Source: Siphonodentalium dalli
Taxonomy: Eukaryota; Mollusca; Scaphopoda; Gadilida; Siphonodentaliidae
Direction of reading: 5' to 3'
DNA length: 64,000 nt
Assembly: GCA_032622095.1 (NCBI GenBank)
Contig: CP136064.1
Span: 110,598,004-110,662,003, forward strand
In this document: positions 1 to 12,790 of the stretch, in pieces
Numbering within the stretch: position 1 is the stretch's first letter
Layout: every line of letters begins with the position of its first letter
Program-made: the position numbers and the translations under genes
The notes under the pieces: model-generated
Seen by the model: only the letters and a program-made list of their open reading frames with translations
Database searches by the model: none
What the model was told of the DNA's origin: nothing

Positions 1-325
1 GTGGTTTTGTGGGTACTTTCAAAACACCCCTTCTGAAATGAAAACGCCAGGGAATTTCGTTTCAAAAATTGGGTATTTGTCATCAGTGATAACCAAAGCA
101 CTATTAATATAAAAATCAGCTTTGTACTCGAATGTTCAAATAGAAGTCATGTTTGGGGTTTTGGGGGGTACTTTCAAAAACCCCCTTCTGAAATAAAAAC
201 GCCAGGGAATTTCGTTTCAGAAATTGTGTATTGTTGATCAGTGATGGCTAGAGCACTATTAATGTAAAAATCAGCTTTGTACTCAAAAGTTCAAATAGAA
301 ATCATTTTTGGGGTTTTTGTGGGGT
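1..325. repeat. Tandem repeat, ~155-bp unit, about two copies
   Basis: The block starting GGGTACTTTC near 11 recurs near 166, with the same order of sub-blocks (CGCCAGGGAATTTCGTTTC, then CAGCTTTGTACTC, then TTCAAATAGAA). A third start near 321 is recognisable only briefly. The window begins inside the array, so its full length is unknown. No coding potential is seen. Confidence 0.75.
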
Positions 326-2146
326 CTCTGGCCCCTAAACGCCAGGAATGCGGAACTTAAGAAATCGGATTTCTTTGAAGGTTCCTGGGATGTAATAAAT
401 ATGGGGCATCAAACCTTTCGTACGCGATTGTGCAAATAGAACCCAGCAGGCTCTCGGACTATATCTAAAGTTTGAAGAATGTTGTGGTATAAAGCTGCTT
501 ACAATTAATGCAGGCTATTTGCTGGATCCTGGATATCAGTTAAATGGAGCGGGTATACTGCGATTAAGTAGTCCGAGGCAACCTTGACCGCAATCCTTGA
601 ATCCTCTTCAGAGACCCCCCACCTGTCAAATCTGCGACCCACTCTATGATATACCGGTACCCCCTTCACCCATACCCTGCTAAGAAGATGCATAGGGTGA
701 AATATTAAAGGGTATGCTCAGAAATAGGGGTAGGTCTATGGACGGGTCACCGTTGAAGATCCAACTCATGTAGTCATGCACTTGAAGTTGTACAATTGGG
801 TGATTTAAGAACACTATATATTGTATTTCATTTTTAATATAATTTTGTGACAACACCTGGATTTAAATTATCTTAAATTCAAATTGCCATCAAGTGAAAA
901 CTCACTCACGATGCTTTTGGGAGCAACTGAACACACCAAAAGCAAACTTCCAGTACTGTGAATAGGCCTGTACAGTTGTTCGAAGTTTGATTTTTTTTAT
1001 TTCTGTAGAAACCACGTGTACAGGCCTTCTAAACAGTGACTGAGATCTTAATAAATACAATTTTTTTAATACATCTATTCTCTATATTACGGTAAGTGGA
1101 CTAATTAATTCAAAAATATTTATCACTCAATTATCACTGTTTAGAAATTAGAAGGCCTGTGGATTCACAGTGGAATAAACTAACACATTTTTCCCACATT
1201 GATGTCAGTATTTCGTCATTTGGTTGCGATCTGACGAATGCAATAGCTGCTACTCACAAGAAAAGCACTGCGTGTACAGCGTGTAGAAAACTTTAATCAT
1301 ATTCTGGCTCCAAATTACACGCAAAGTACTCGAAAACGTGAGTGTTTTATCGAAACATATCTTTAAAACATTCGTTGTTTACATTCGCGCACTGGGGGAA
1401 ATACGTCTTCAACTTGTGGCGTCATTTCCGAAGTTCTCCGATAGAGGCCGACTATTCTTAGCAAAAAGGAGGGCTTACGCTCTGATTGACGTCGGGAGCA
1501 AAATTAGCAACCGCTTCGTCTGCGGTGTTATTTCTTTGAACACTCTAGACTACATTGACAAGATTGAGCGTGGTTAATAAACATATATCGGGTGGTCTTA
1601 ATTATTACTACCTGCACTTTAATCAATAAATTAACTGCATTTCCACTATATATAGTCCTGAGATCCTAGAATAAGCTTTACATTTGTGTTTGTGCGATTG
1701 GGAGATGCAGTTCACATGCGATCACAAGACCACAATACTATAGCTTCATGGGCAAAGCTTAATTTTTTTCCAACTAATGTGCAGCACGTAGGCCAAAAAA
1801 TGCCTGTGTTTCTGCACTATACAGAGACTATTGTGCAAAACGAGATTATGCGGGTTCCATACATGTACTTTGCAACACTAAATTCCGACATCGGCCGCAC
1901 CATTGTAGTATAAAGTCTCACTCTGTAACCTTTACCTACCGAGGTCTTTTATTGGTAAAATAAATGTATTCTATTATATTCTATTCTGTTCTATACCTCC
2001 TTCCAAATTACGTAGACAGAATTGGGAAGCTCAAATGAGCCATGTTCATTTAAAGTATGGAAGTACAATTAGTTACTCTATTAGTCTATTTACGACCCCA
2101 TTTACCGATAGCTTATATATCCCAGTTCGGTCGGAAGTGCGCTCTA
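326..2146. other. No recognisable gene; one weak inverted repeat
   Basis: Short open frames (for example 1338-1577 and 1686-1913 on the plus strand) match no family I know. An imperfect inverted repeat pairs CAGGCCTTCTAAACAGTGA (1021-1039) with its complement at 1134-1161, which carries an extra 8 bases. It may be the remains of a small MITE. Confidence 0.5.
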
Positions 2147-2149
2147 TTA

Positions 2150-2468
2150 GTGCCACCGCAGACGCTACGATTAAAATCGTAAGTGGGGAAAATCGTAGGT
2201 GGAGAAATCGTAGCTTGCCCGCAGACGCTACGGTGCTGCGATCTTTGCAGCTACGATTTTCGTGGTATTTACAACATGACCAGTGCGACAGTGCAAAACA
2301 GATACGATCGCGCGCGTTGCCAAAGTCACGCCACGATTTTCCTGGTAAAATCAAACAGTGCTTGATAGCTACGATTTGGCTACGATATTGTCGTGGGCAT
2401 GCGCATTGGATGCTTCCTCCTGCGATTTTCCCCACTTACGATTTTAATCGCAGCGTGTGCGGTGGCAC
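2150..2468. mobile_element. Harbinger-like MITE, 319 bp
   Basis: The ends are about 50-bp inverted repeats starting GTGCCACCGCA on each strand, followed inward by ACGATTAAAATCGTAAGTGG. A TTA trinucleotide lies directly outside each end (2147-2149 and 2469-2471). A 3-bp TWA target duplication is typical of PIF/Harbinger elements, so I assign it there. The interior repeats short CTACGATT-type motifs on both strands. The overlapping open frames here come from the inverted repeat and are not genes. Confidence 0.7.
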
Positions 2469-2932
2469 TTATATCGGGTAATAATGAACGGAAGCCCACG
2501 TGTACAGTCTATAGTATATGGGTTTTCATTATCTTGAAAGATGCAATTAAAGGGAAACGTTTAGTCTGGAAGAGCTAAAATGATTCTGCTTTAATGCTTT
2601 AAAGACTGGAAAATCAATGCATGCTTTGGATACATTCGAACAACTATAAAATTTGCGGTGTCATTCTAAGAAATCTCGTGAACATCACACAATGGCTGGT
2701 ACCACAGGATACCGATGTCACAATAGGCGACTTGTCTTACAATATGTACGGAGAATTTTACTGACAATTATTGACCGTCATTATTACCCAAGTTAGCCAA
2801 GTACAACAGAACTTGAACAATAAATGCTTAACTCTTTATCGAAACTTTCGGTCGTCAAGGCCTTTATCGACGGTATAACAAATCGGCAATTAGCGTGGGC
2901 GTATCACCAATTATCACTCAATGTCCAAGAAC

Positions 2933-4470
2933 TAGTCCAGGAGATATTGGTCGACCTCTGCACCCCCCCCCCCCTGGATTTAACTTCACCCCACTAATTT
3001 TCTTCCGTAAGGTCTCCTCTAATTTTTTCACTTGTTAACAAGAATAAAAAGTGGCCGCAGAGACTCCATACAAGATGGCGTCCACCATGGTGGCCATTTT
3101 TTTTTAAATGCACCAGGTCTCTTTGATCGCCATTATAGTAAAGATGGTGTCACATGCCGTCTTGTTTTCCGCTCGATTCGTTATGCTAATATACAACCCT
3201 TACAAATTAGCCAAAAATCCGACACCAGAATCCAATATGGCGGCCAAGAGGGCCGCCGAAATGTGAAAATATGCTATTTTTCTGACATGTTACCACCTTT
3301 CGTTTGTCTCTATGGGAAAATGTTGGCATCTTTGCGTCATGTTATACATTTATCATATAGAGGAATCATTGGCGACCACATGGGGTCCATAATATCCATT
3401 CATTGCTGGATATTTTTGTCCGATATCACGTTTTCCCAAATGCCGGTATAATAGGTCAAAGCCGAATCTACGTTAATAAAGCGATGTAATGTTTCGAATC
3501 AATGAATGTTATTGCTATTATAACAACACCCATGCATGTATATGTGCAGGAGATACTCAAGCTAGGATTCCTCTTATACCTAAGTTGAGGAATATTTACT
3601 CAAATCCAAGATGGTGGCCAAAATGGCCACCAGAAATAAAAAATCGCCGAAAATCGCTGATTTTAACATCAGTGAACATTATTGTCATGACAACTCCACA
3701 CCTGCTTACTATTGTGAGTTGGGAACACTTAGGCGAAGAACTTTCCTTGTACCGTATCCAAATAAAAGTCCCCCAAATCCAAAATGGCGCCCACAATGGC
3801 GGACAGATTTTGAAAAATCACCGAAATTCCCTCATATTCACATCATTGGGCATTATTGTCGAGACAACTCCACCATGCTTACAATTGAGTTGGGAATACT
3901 GAGGTGAAGTAATTACATTAGATCTCATACAATAAATTGTTTTCCAAATCGAAGTTGGTGGCCAAAACAAGTCTACATTCCTTTACTTTCTTAGGATGGG
4001 CGTTATTGTTTCGCGATTTCTATCCACCATTACATGTTGATATGGAATAGTGACATGAAGTATTCATTATGGTTTGGCAATTGATACTCACAGCCAAGAT
4101 CGCTGCTATATTGGCGGCTAGAAATTGAAAAGAAATCGATATTTTCACATACTAATTTCAACTTTTTGTCATAATATCGGTATGTATGGACGAAACTGTA
4201 CATAAACCATCTACTAGTTCAACTTAAAGGTATCAAAACGCATAACATAGCTCGTATCCTTCTGGAAAGATGAAAAACCACAATTAATATCGCGATGTGG
4301 CATTTCGAAATCCAGTCTCCACTTAGCGCCGATAATGGCCGTAAGCGTAGGTGCGCCAAATAGTTATATCAGAACAATTACCTGATAAGTTGATAACAGA
4401 TTCTGATTTGCCACGTCACGTCCATAATTATCTGGACCAGCTTCCATTTATTTGTCTGATAAATCTAGGT
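2933..4470 (+). repeat. FB1 left arm with YY1-like subrepeats
   Basis: Degenerate units, about 170-180 bp where best preserved, each open with an ATGGCGGCC-like block: near 3063, 3230, 3603, 3778, 3945 and 4093. Several contain AAGATGGCGGC or close variants, the core of the animal YY1 binding site. After the block come similar stretches such as TTTTAACATCAGTGAACATT and a GTTGGGAA(C/T)ACT(T/G)AGG motif. Open frames across 3489-3907 reflect these units and show no known domain. Confidence 0.75.
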
Positions 4471-6469
4471 CGCTCACACCGACAAAGTATTCACCACTTC
4501 CTGGGAGTAGGGTCCCTCTAATCATAACGTTTCAAACAATTCATTTTCCGGTGTCTAGCGTACGATTTTAAATATTTGCTAACTATGATATTTGTGCGTC
4601 ATCTTGAACTAGGAAGGCATATGGCCGATGAGTATACAAGCTTACAGAAGGTCATATCTATGTATGTGTCTCATACCCCATGGGATAACGACATGCACAC
4701 CTGGCGAACCAGTTAGCTAGTCACTTCTCAATAGATGGTTCGTCAACTCACAAACTCAGCGAACGCATTGGCATATGTGGACAACTTCGACAGTGTTTCG
4801 AAGGTTGCTAGCTGTCTCATTCCATTGGACAGATGTTTATCTGCTAAGGAGAAGACCCTAGTGTACAGACTACCCACACTTCTGGACCATTATCCGAAGC
4901 AAGCTATGTGACGCCCCGCAGTTGTCTCGTCGAATATCTCCCAGCAGAGAAGAACAATGCTCGCGGTACTAGTTTGTGGACATGCGCCATGATAGTTGGA
5001 ATGAAATGAGCCGCTGTATACACCACCCCTACACCTGGTCTGGTGCATGTTTAAGATATCGAATGTCATGCGTGTCGGTTTTATTTGGTGTGGTAAGATT
5101 GTATTTCCACATCCGTTTCGAAGCCTTTCTGATTCAACTACGTACACTTTTGTCTGGATAATACTATGCTAGCCTCCCTCAAAACAGTCGGATGGACTAA
5201 ATGATAATGTCTTTATAGCATGAATGTATGCGTGTTTTGTTATCTTCTCTCGGGATTAGTGTCAGTATGTGGGCGGTATTATTCAAGAAAATGTCAGGAA
5301 CTGTGGTGCATTTATTTCACTATGTATTTAAAGAACAATTTACAGTCTCGATGGCAATGGCTGTGGACGTTGGGGAACGCGACCTTTATGATCATATAGC
5401 TTTATATATATAACTTTAGAATATAGTAGTTAATGTCTCATGTAGGAAAATGGTCGCAATGGTGATGTTACAAAGAAATCACTTGGTGTACCAACGTTTG
5501 TTGAACTGAATGCAAGAGCTCATCAACGTAACATTCCTCTGGATGTTCTTCGCGTTGAACATTTCACCCTTTTGTTGATGGCATTTGTACTTTCTTGAAC
5601 CATACCACCCAGCGTGAGTATGACATATCAACCAACTATCAAATGTATCGCCTTTAAGTCTACACCCCAGTCTTGGTGGGGCTTATACAGCAGTAGCCAA
5701 TGGCATACTCTTGGTCCAGTTGTTTAAGTACGGCTTCCAAACGGATGGGAACATACAATCTTAGCATACAAGGAAAGCAAAGCCACACATGAGATCCTGT
5801 CTGAATCTAAAACATAACAAAATAAGGGGCGGTGCAGTCATGGTCCAATTTCATTTCCACTATCATGACACATACCCACAAACTAGCACCGTGTGTATTG
5901 TTATCATTCGGTTATCGTTCAGTGAGACGATTGCTGGACGCCAACAAGCTTGTTCTTATGATCATGTTCAATGAGTTTGGGTATATTATGCATTATGGTC
6001 TTCTACGCCTTAGCAGAAATGCATCCGTCAAATGTCGTGCTTTCAACATTCGAAGCCATATACAGAAGTTGTCCGGGTACGTCAGTGCATTAGATGGGTA
6101 TGTGAATTGATGAACCATATATTGAGAAGTGGCTGTTTGGGAAAATCACCAGGTGTACACGTTGTTATCCCCATTAGGACACCAAAGCTGACAATACGCA
6201 GATAGATAGGTCCTTCTGAAAGCTAGTATACGCATCGACCGAATACATTTATAGTGTATCGCACAAGATGACGCATATACCCCATATGTAGCATCTGAAT
6301 TATACCATAAGCTATACCACGAATGAAGCTCGCTAAGAATTCCAAGCTTTCAAAACAAACACGTGAGCTGGACACCGGCATATGTATTGTTTGAAACATT
6401 CCGATTAGTGGCACCCTTCTACAAAGAAGAGTAATGAACTGTTGTTGTGAGTGAGATAGATTAATCTGA
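4471..6469. repeat. FB1 inner arms and loop
   Basis: Symmetry here is weaker than in the outer arms. The minus strand of 4890-5147 and the plus strand of 5789-5974 both read outward from the centre and encode related peptides sharing PQTST and AGR motifs. I recognise no domain in either. The loop (about 5150-5780) holds no recognisable gene. If the element once had a protein, this is where its remains would be expected. Confidence 0.5.
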
Positions 6470-7980
6470 CGAAGAGACGGAAACGAGTCTAGATAATGCT
6501 GAATGTGGCAATTCAGAATAAGCTCAGGTAATGTTGTTTTGATTCTTGGAAGTCATAATATGACTATTCGGTGCACCTATATACGGTTACGGCCAGTATG
6601 AGCCCTTAGTGGAGAATGGATTTTGAAATGCCACATCGCGATTGTGGGTTTTCATCCTTCCAAAAGGCTACGACTTACATTGGAACTAATATATGGCTTA
6701 TATTATGTACCGTTTCGTTTATACAAACTAATATTATGACAAAAAGTTGAAATTAGTATGTGATAATATCGGCTTCTTTTCAATATCTGCCCGCCAGTTT
6801 GGCCGCCATATTGACTGTGAGTATCACTTGCCAAACCCTAATGAATAATTCATACATATCAACATGTAATGGTGGGTAGAAATCGCGAAATAATAACGCC
6901 CATCCTAAGAAAGTAAAGGAATGTAGGCGTGTTTTCAAATTTCGGTCGCCATTTTGGCCGCCATCTTCGATTTGGAAAACCATTTCTGGCATGAGATGTA
7001 AGGTAATCACCTCACCTCAGTATTCCCAACTCAACTGTACGCATGGTGGAGTTGTCTCGACAATAATGCCCAATGATGTGAATATGAGGGAATTTCGGTA
7101 ATTTTTCAAAATCTGTCCGCCATTGTGGGCGCCATTTTGTATTTGGGGGACTTTTATTTGGATATAGTACAAGGAAAGTTCTTCGCCTAAGTGTTCCCAT
7201 CTCACAATAGTAAGCAGGTGTGGAGTTGCCATGACAATAATGCTCACTGATGTTAAAATCAGCTATTTTCGGCGATTTTTTATTTCTGGTGGCCATTTTG
7301 GCCGCCATCTTGGATTTGGGTAAATATTCCTCAACTCAGGTATAAGAGGAATCCTAGCTCGAGTATCTCCTGCAAATATATATGCATGGGTGTTGTTATA
7401 ATAGCAATAACATTCATTGATTCGAAACATAACATCGCGTTATTAACGGAGATTCGGCTTTGACCTATGATACCGGCATTTGGGAAAACGTGATATCGGA
7501 CAAAAATATCCCGCAATAAATGCATATTATGGTCCCCATGTATTCGCCAATGACTCCTCTATATGACAAATGTATAACATGACGCAAAAATTCTAACATT
7601 TTCCAACAGAAACAAACGAAAGGTGGTAACATGACAGAAAAATAGCATATTTTCACATTTCGGCGGCCATCTTGGCCGCCATATTGGATTTTGGTGTCGG
7701 ATTTTTGGCTAAATTGTAAGGGTTGTATATTAGCATAACGAATCGTGCGGAAAACAAGACGGCATGTGATATTATCTTTACTATAACGGCGATCAAAGAG
7801 ACCTGGTGCATTTAAAAAAAATGGCCGCCATGATGGACGCCATCTTGTCTAGAGTCTCTGCGGCCACTTTTTTTGTTTGTTAACAAGTGTAAAAAATTAG
7901 AGGAGACCTTAAGGAAGAAAATTAGTGGGGTGAAGTTAAGTCCTGGGGGGTGCAGAGGTCGACCAATATCTCCTGGACTA
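6470..7980 (-). repeat. FB1 right arm with YY1-like subrepeats
   Basis: This is the inverted counterpart of 2933-4470 with the same subrepeat order on the minus strand. GGCCGCCAT-type blocks fall near 6801, 6950, 7125, 7290, 7665 and 7825. Small indels relative to the left arm show that the arms have diverged independently since insertion. Confidence 0.75.
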
Positions 7981-7983
7981 AAC

Positions 7984-9559
7984 GGTAATATGTTAGTGGA
8001 GTGTATTAGTAACATAATTGTTCACTTCGTGACTAAAGCAAGAAATTTTGCACATATGTACATATTCACATATTTATTGATATTAGATATGGAGCCACGC
8101 GTTTCGTGATTATATAATTTAATAAATGGCATAATTAATCTTACCATGGAATCTGCGATTTAAAATTAGACAAATACAGCAAGTATGACTCATCGCGATA
8201 TAATGGCACATTTTTAGGGCGAAATTGAAACTCCCCATTCAAGATGACCGTCAAAATGGCAGCCGTAAGTGGAAAATTTGACGTTTTTTTTCCACTAATA
8301 TATTCTCGACCAGTTTCTTACGTATGGAACTGGTTAGGAAATGTGACTTTATTTTGTATTGTTCGTGTTAACTGGTCACTGGAGCAATGAAATATGCCAT
8401 TGTTGTGATCCCAGCCCCTTCCAATCCCTCAATAATTTGATTTTACAGAACGCGGTATGACATTTCACCAAAAATCACCATTGGGATTCTAGTCATATTT
8501 CAACAAGAAATGAGCAGAACTGTGCAAAGTAAGTGAGGCATACCATAACTTGTGAATTTTCAACTCAATGGAACCAAAATCGTCACTTTGACTAAATGGC
8601 GGCCAAAATATGGAAAATGGTAAATATTGTCCCGTCGTGCCATGCAATCGCTTAACAGTTGTGGGTGATGAATAACATTGGCTGTTCTGTCATATATACA
8701 TTGAATACTAACATTTATGAAGCATCTTGGATAAGTGTTACTATTGTATTACCAAAATTATTGGAATTTTCTCTCAAAATCGGCCAAAAAAATAACTTTT
8801 CAGGTTTGCACCATTTTTAAAAAGTAAAATGGAACTACCTTTTGTGTTTATTGTTTTGATCCGCCTTAAATGCGTCACACTGATGTGTTTTTAGAAAAAT
8901 ATACTCAAGCTGCAAAATGTCCACAAAATTTGGTAGAAAAGTTGATATTTTCAAATATATCCAGACAATATTCTCTGCTCTTCTGTAAAGGTAGCACATT
9001 GCTTCATGATTGCGATTCACTTGGTGATTAAACATGTTACTTAATCAATTGGCAGCTATATGTTCTATTCTGATTGTCCCAGTACCTTATGCGGCACGAC
9101 AATTCCATTTGAAATCATGCAGTATGTATTTTTGCCGAAAAATATTATGGGATTCTGGCCATGATTTTGAACGGAAATGAGCAGAACTCTGAAACTGAAC
9201 TGAGAGGGTCATAATTATGTTCCTACTCTGGCCCAATAACACGTGCAACCATTATAAGTAAGTTGGTTTCAGAACAGGTAACATGTCGGGGTAGGCGTCC
9301 CCACACCTATCACACTAGAATGACAGGGAAATATCCAGCGTAAAGCACTGGCAGATGGACTAGAAGGTCTTTTGGAAAGTCAAACAAGGAGATGAGTAAA
9401 ACACTGCTTAATAACATCAAATGCAGGGTCATTGGCATCAGGATTGATTGACAAATGTCAGGAAACCCGTTTCATCCATTGTGCATATAAAAGTTCACCA
9501 AGATGAAGAACTCTCTGACATTACCTCCCAATGGATTAACATATACTTCAGTTATTATG
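7984..9559. repeat. Degenerate repetitive DNA, no gene seen
   Basis: Two diverged copies of one block, sharing GGGATTCT, then AAATGAGCAGAACT, lie at about 8455-8545 and 9130-9215. YY1-like ATGGC blocks occur near 8243 and 8597, so this may be an older relative of the FB1 subrepeats. No coding sequence is recognised. Confidence 0.4.
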
Positions 9560-9760
9560 GAAAATGATAGCCACCAAAGGTCCAACTGCACAACTCACCC
9601 ATGACCGTACAATCATGTTATATATACATAAACACCACTCCAAGTCTTTGGTAAGGCCATTAATGGAATATGCACCGACTGTATCAGACCCATATACAGA
9701 CAAGAATGTAGATGCATTGGAGAAAGTTCAGCGAGTGAGATTTCAATGTGCAATTACGAT
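9560..9760 (+). pseudogene. Non-LTR retrotransposon reverse-transcriptase tail fragment
   Basis: The frame starting at 9564 ends with a stretch reading LVRPLMEYAPTVSDPYT, then LEKVQR. This matches the pattern LVRPxLEYAxxVWDPYT...LExVQRRxARF found at the C-terminal end of many jockey/CR1/RTE-type reverse transcriptases. Only about 60 residues are present. The usual VWDP Trp is Ser, and the frame runs straight into the minisatellite. It is a dead fragment; the clade cannot be set from so little. Confidence 0.65.
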
Positions 9761-9762
9761 CG

Positions 9763-11905
9763 TAACATAACCATTATAGCTTATCAGTGCTTCTGCCCAT
9801 GCTGTTATAACATAACCAGTATATCTTATCAGTACCTCCGCCCATGCTGTTATACCATAACCAGTATATCTTATCAGTGCCTCCGCCCATGCTGTTATAA
9901 CATAACCAGTATATCTTATCAGTGCCTCCCCCATGCTGTTATAACATAACCATTATAGCTTATCAGTGCCTCCGCCCATGCTGTTATAATATAACCATTA
10001 TAGCTTATCAATGCCTCCGCCCATGCTGTTATAACATAACCAGTATATCTTATCAGTGCCTCCGCCCATGCTGTTATAACATAACCATTATAGCTTATCA
10101 GTGCTCCGCCCATGCTGTTATAACATAACCATTATAACTTATCATCAATGCCTCCGCCCATGCTGTTATAACATAACCAGTATAGCGTATCAGTGCCTCC
10201 GCCCATGCTGTTATAACATAACCAGTATATCTTATCAGTGCCTCCGCCCATGCTGTTATAACATAACCAGTATAGCTTATCAGTGCCTCCACCCATGCTG
10301 TTATAACATAACCATTATAGCTTATCAGTGCCTCCGCCCATGCTGTTATACCATACCCATTATAGCTTATCAGTGCCTCCGCCCATGCTGTTATAACATA
10401 ACCAGTATATCTTATCAGTGCCTCCGCCCATGCTGTTATAACATAACCATTATAGCTTATCAGTGCCTCCGCCCATGCTGTTATAACATACCCATTATAG
10501 CTTATCAGTGCCTCCGCACATGCTGTTATAACATAACCATTATAGCTTATCAGTGCCTCCGCCCATGCTGTTATAACATACCCATTATAGCTTATCAGTG
10601 CCTCCGCCCATGCTGTTATAACATAACCAGTATATATTATCAGTGCCTCCGCCCATGCTGTTATAACATAACCATTATAGCTTATCAGTGCCTCCGCCCA
10701 TGCTGTTATAACATACCCATTATAGCTTATCAGTGCCTCCGCACATGCTGTTATGACATAACCAGTATATCTTATCAGTGACTCCGCCCCCCCCCCATGC
10801 TGTTATAACATAACCATTATAGCTTATCCGTGCCTCCCCCATGCTGTTATAACATAACCAGTATATCTTATCAGTGCCTCCGCCCCCCCCCCCCCATGCT
10901 GTTATAACATAACCAGTATAGCTTATCAGTGCCTCCGCCCATGCTGTTATAACATAACCATTATAACTTATCATCAATGCCTCCGCCCATGCTGTTATAA
11001 CATAACCAGTATAGATTATCAGTGCCTCCGCCCATGCTGTTATAACATAACCATTATAGCTTATCAGTGCCCCCGCCCATGCTGTTATAACATAACCAGT
11101 ATAGCTTATCAGTGCCTCCGCCCATGCTGTTATAACATAACCATTATAGCTTATCAGTGCCTCCGCCCATGCTGTTATAACATAACCAGTATATCTTATC
11201 AGTGCCTCCGCCCCCATGCTGTTATAACATAACCATTATAGCTTATCAGTGCCTCCCCCATGCTGTTATAACATAACCATTATATCTTATCAGTGCCTCC
11301 CCCCATGCTGTTATAACATAACCAGTATATCTTATCAGTGCCTCCGCCCATGCTGATATAACATAACCAGTATATCTTATCGGTGCCTCCGCCCATGCTG
11401 TTATAACATAACCAGTATATCTTATCGGTGCCTCCGCCCATGCTGTTATAACATAACCAGTATATCTTATCAGTGCCTCCTCCCATGCTGTTATAACATA
11501 ACCATTATAGCTTATCAGTGCCTCCGCCCATGCTGTTATAACATAACCAGTATAGCTTATCAGTGCCTCCGCCCATGCTGTTATAGCATAACCAGTATAT
11601 CTTATCAGTGCCTCCGCCCATGCTGTTATAACATAACCATTATAGCTTATCAGTGCCTCCGCCCATGCTGTTATAGCATAACCATTATAGCTTATCAGTG
11701 CCTCCGCCCATGCTGTTATAACATAACCAGTATAGCTTGCCAGTGCCTCCGCCCATGCTGTTATAGCATAACCATTATAGCTTATCAGTGCCTCCGCCCA
11801 TGCTGTTATAACATACCCATTATAGCTTATCAGTGCCTCCGCCCATGCTGTTATAAGATAACCATTATAGCTTATCCGTGCCTCCGCCCATGCTGTTATA
11901 GCATA
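9763..11905. repeat. Minisatellite of 45-bp units, about 48 copies
   Basis: Each unit contains CCATGCTGTTATAACATAAC, then CATTATAGCTTATC or CAGTATATCTTATC, then AGTGCCTCCGC. Because 45 is divisible by 3, long frames stay open on both strands (226 codons at 10101-10781 plus; 165 at 10720-11217 minus). These are periodic artefacts and I see no start context or domain. Poly-C expansions interrupt units near 10786 and 10883. A rarer GCACATGC variant recurs 225 bp apart (near 10515 and 10740), showing a five-unit higher-order duplication. Confidence 0.95.
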
Positions 11906-12280
11906 TGTTATAATTGTATAGACGTCACCATCGTTTGAAGACAGTCGGAGTTAGGAGTGGGGAACTGACTGCATAACAATTGATCAATATTTGTTTTAAG
12001 AGTTACATTTTTAAAGTCAGTGATTGGGATTAATGGGGAGGCATCAACATTGATAATTTTTGAAAGTCCATATTCATGATAACGTTGGGGTCGTCGAGAA
12101 TATAATCATGGATGGTTTTCGGCACCGAAAGGGTGTATAGGTGCCGTCCGATTCAATCGAGACAGAACAACACAGGACAACTGTTTAGCAGGGCGCGAGT
12201 CCACTTTCGATTATTACGCCACATGTGGTGTATCTAGTTTCTGTGATTTTGATATTGTGTGGTGGACAGGGCGAATGTAT
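11906..12280. other. No feature recognised
   Basis: Unique-looking AT-rich sequence between the minisatellite and the next tandem repeat. Neither coding nor structured signals were recognised. Confidence 0.4.
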
Positions 12281-12790
12281 TCTTGGAGATTTTTTGTACC
12301 TTACTCAATCGTACCGATAGAATCACGTAGATGCCGAAATTGTAAAGTTAACGCCACCGGTGTATAATATATTTATGAAAATATGATAAATCGTATCGAT
12401 AGAGTCAGGACAGGCTGAAATTGTAAACTTAAAGTCACCGGTGTAATAATATGTTGTTGAAAATATAAATAATTTGATAGAATGAAAATAATATATAACC
12501 CATTGGGAGCCCCTGGTGTATTCTTGGACATTTTGTTTTGTACCATTACTCAATCGTACCGATAGAATCACGTAGATGCCGAAATTGTAAAGTTAACGCC
12601 ACCGGTGTATAATATGTTTATGAAAATATGATAGGATAGGTTGAAATTGTAAACTTAAAGTCGTTTGTTGTTGAAAATATAAATAATTTGATAGACTGAA
12701 AATAATGTGTAACCCATTGCGAACCCCTGGTGTAGTGAAGTGAATTGTGGGTAGTTTCATTGTGATTCTCCGCCATCTTTATTTTCTGGA
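12281..12790. repeat. Tandem duplication, ~240-bp unit
   Basis: Two copies begin with CTTGGA(G/C)ATTTT and share GTACCGATAGAATCACGTAG and GCCGAAATTGTAAAGTTAAC. Within each, a related half-unit (GCTGAAATTGTAAACTTAAAG type) repeats, so the unit is itself an old duplication. A dispersed third copy lies at 16180-16500, sharing the sequence down to CGCCATCTTTATTTTCTGG. Confidence 0.75.

Larger units (their letters stand above)
2933..7980. mobile_element. Giant foldback element FB1, 5.05 kb
   Basis: The whole segment is a long inverted repeat. The left end (TAGTCCAGGAGATATTGG) reappears inverted at the right end. The outer ~1.5 kb of each arm (2933-4470 and 6470-7980) match closely. Weaker symmetry continues inward to about 5150 and 5780, leaving a loop of roughly 0.6 kb. 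AAC lies directly outside both ends (2930-2932 and 7981-7983), so the target duplication is either AAC or the terminal TA. The arms contain degenerate tandem subrepeats, the organisation known from Drosophila FB elements. No transposase is recognisable. A second copy starts at 62922. The superfamily is unassigned. Confidence 0.8.

Noticed and set aside
2073-2481. Overlapping open frames on both strands as small genes
   Set aside because: They coincide with the inverted repeat of the Harbinger-like MITE.
3489-3907. Frames in the FB1 arms, repeated at 63466-63888, as conserved proteins
   Set aside because: Overlapping frames on both strands are equally conserved because the DNA is; no domain or codon bias was seen.
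10101-10781. 226-codon frame in the minisatellite as a repeat protein gene
   Set aside because: It exists only because the unit is 45 bp; similar frames are open on the other strand and there is no start context or known domain.
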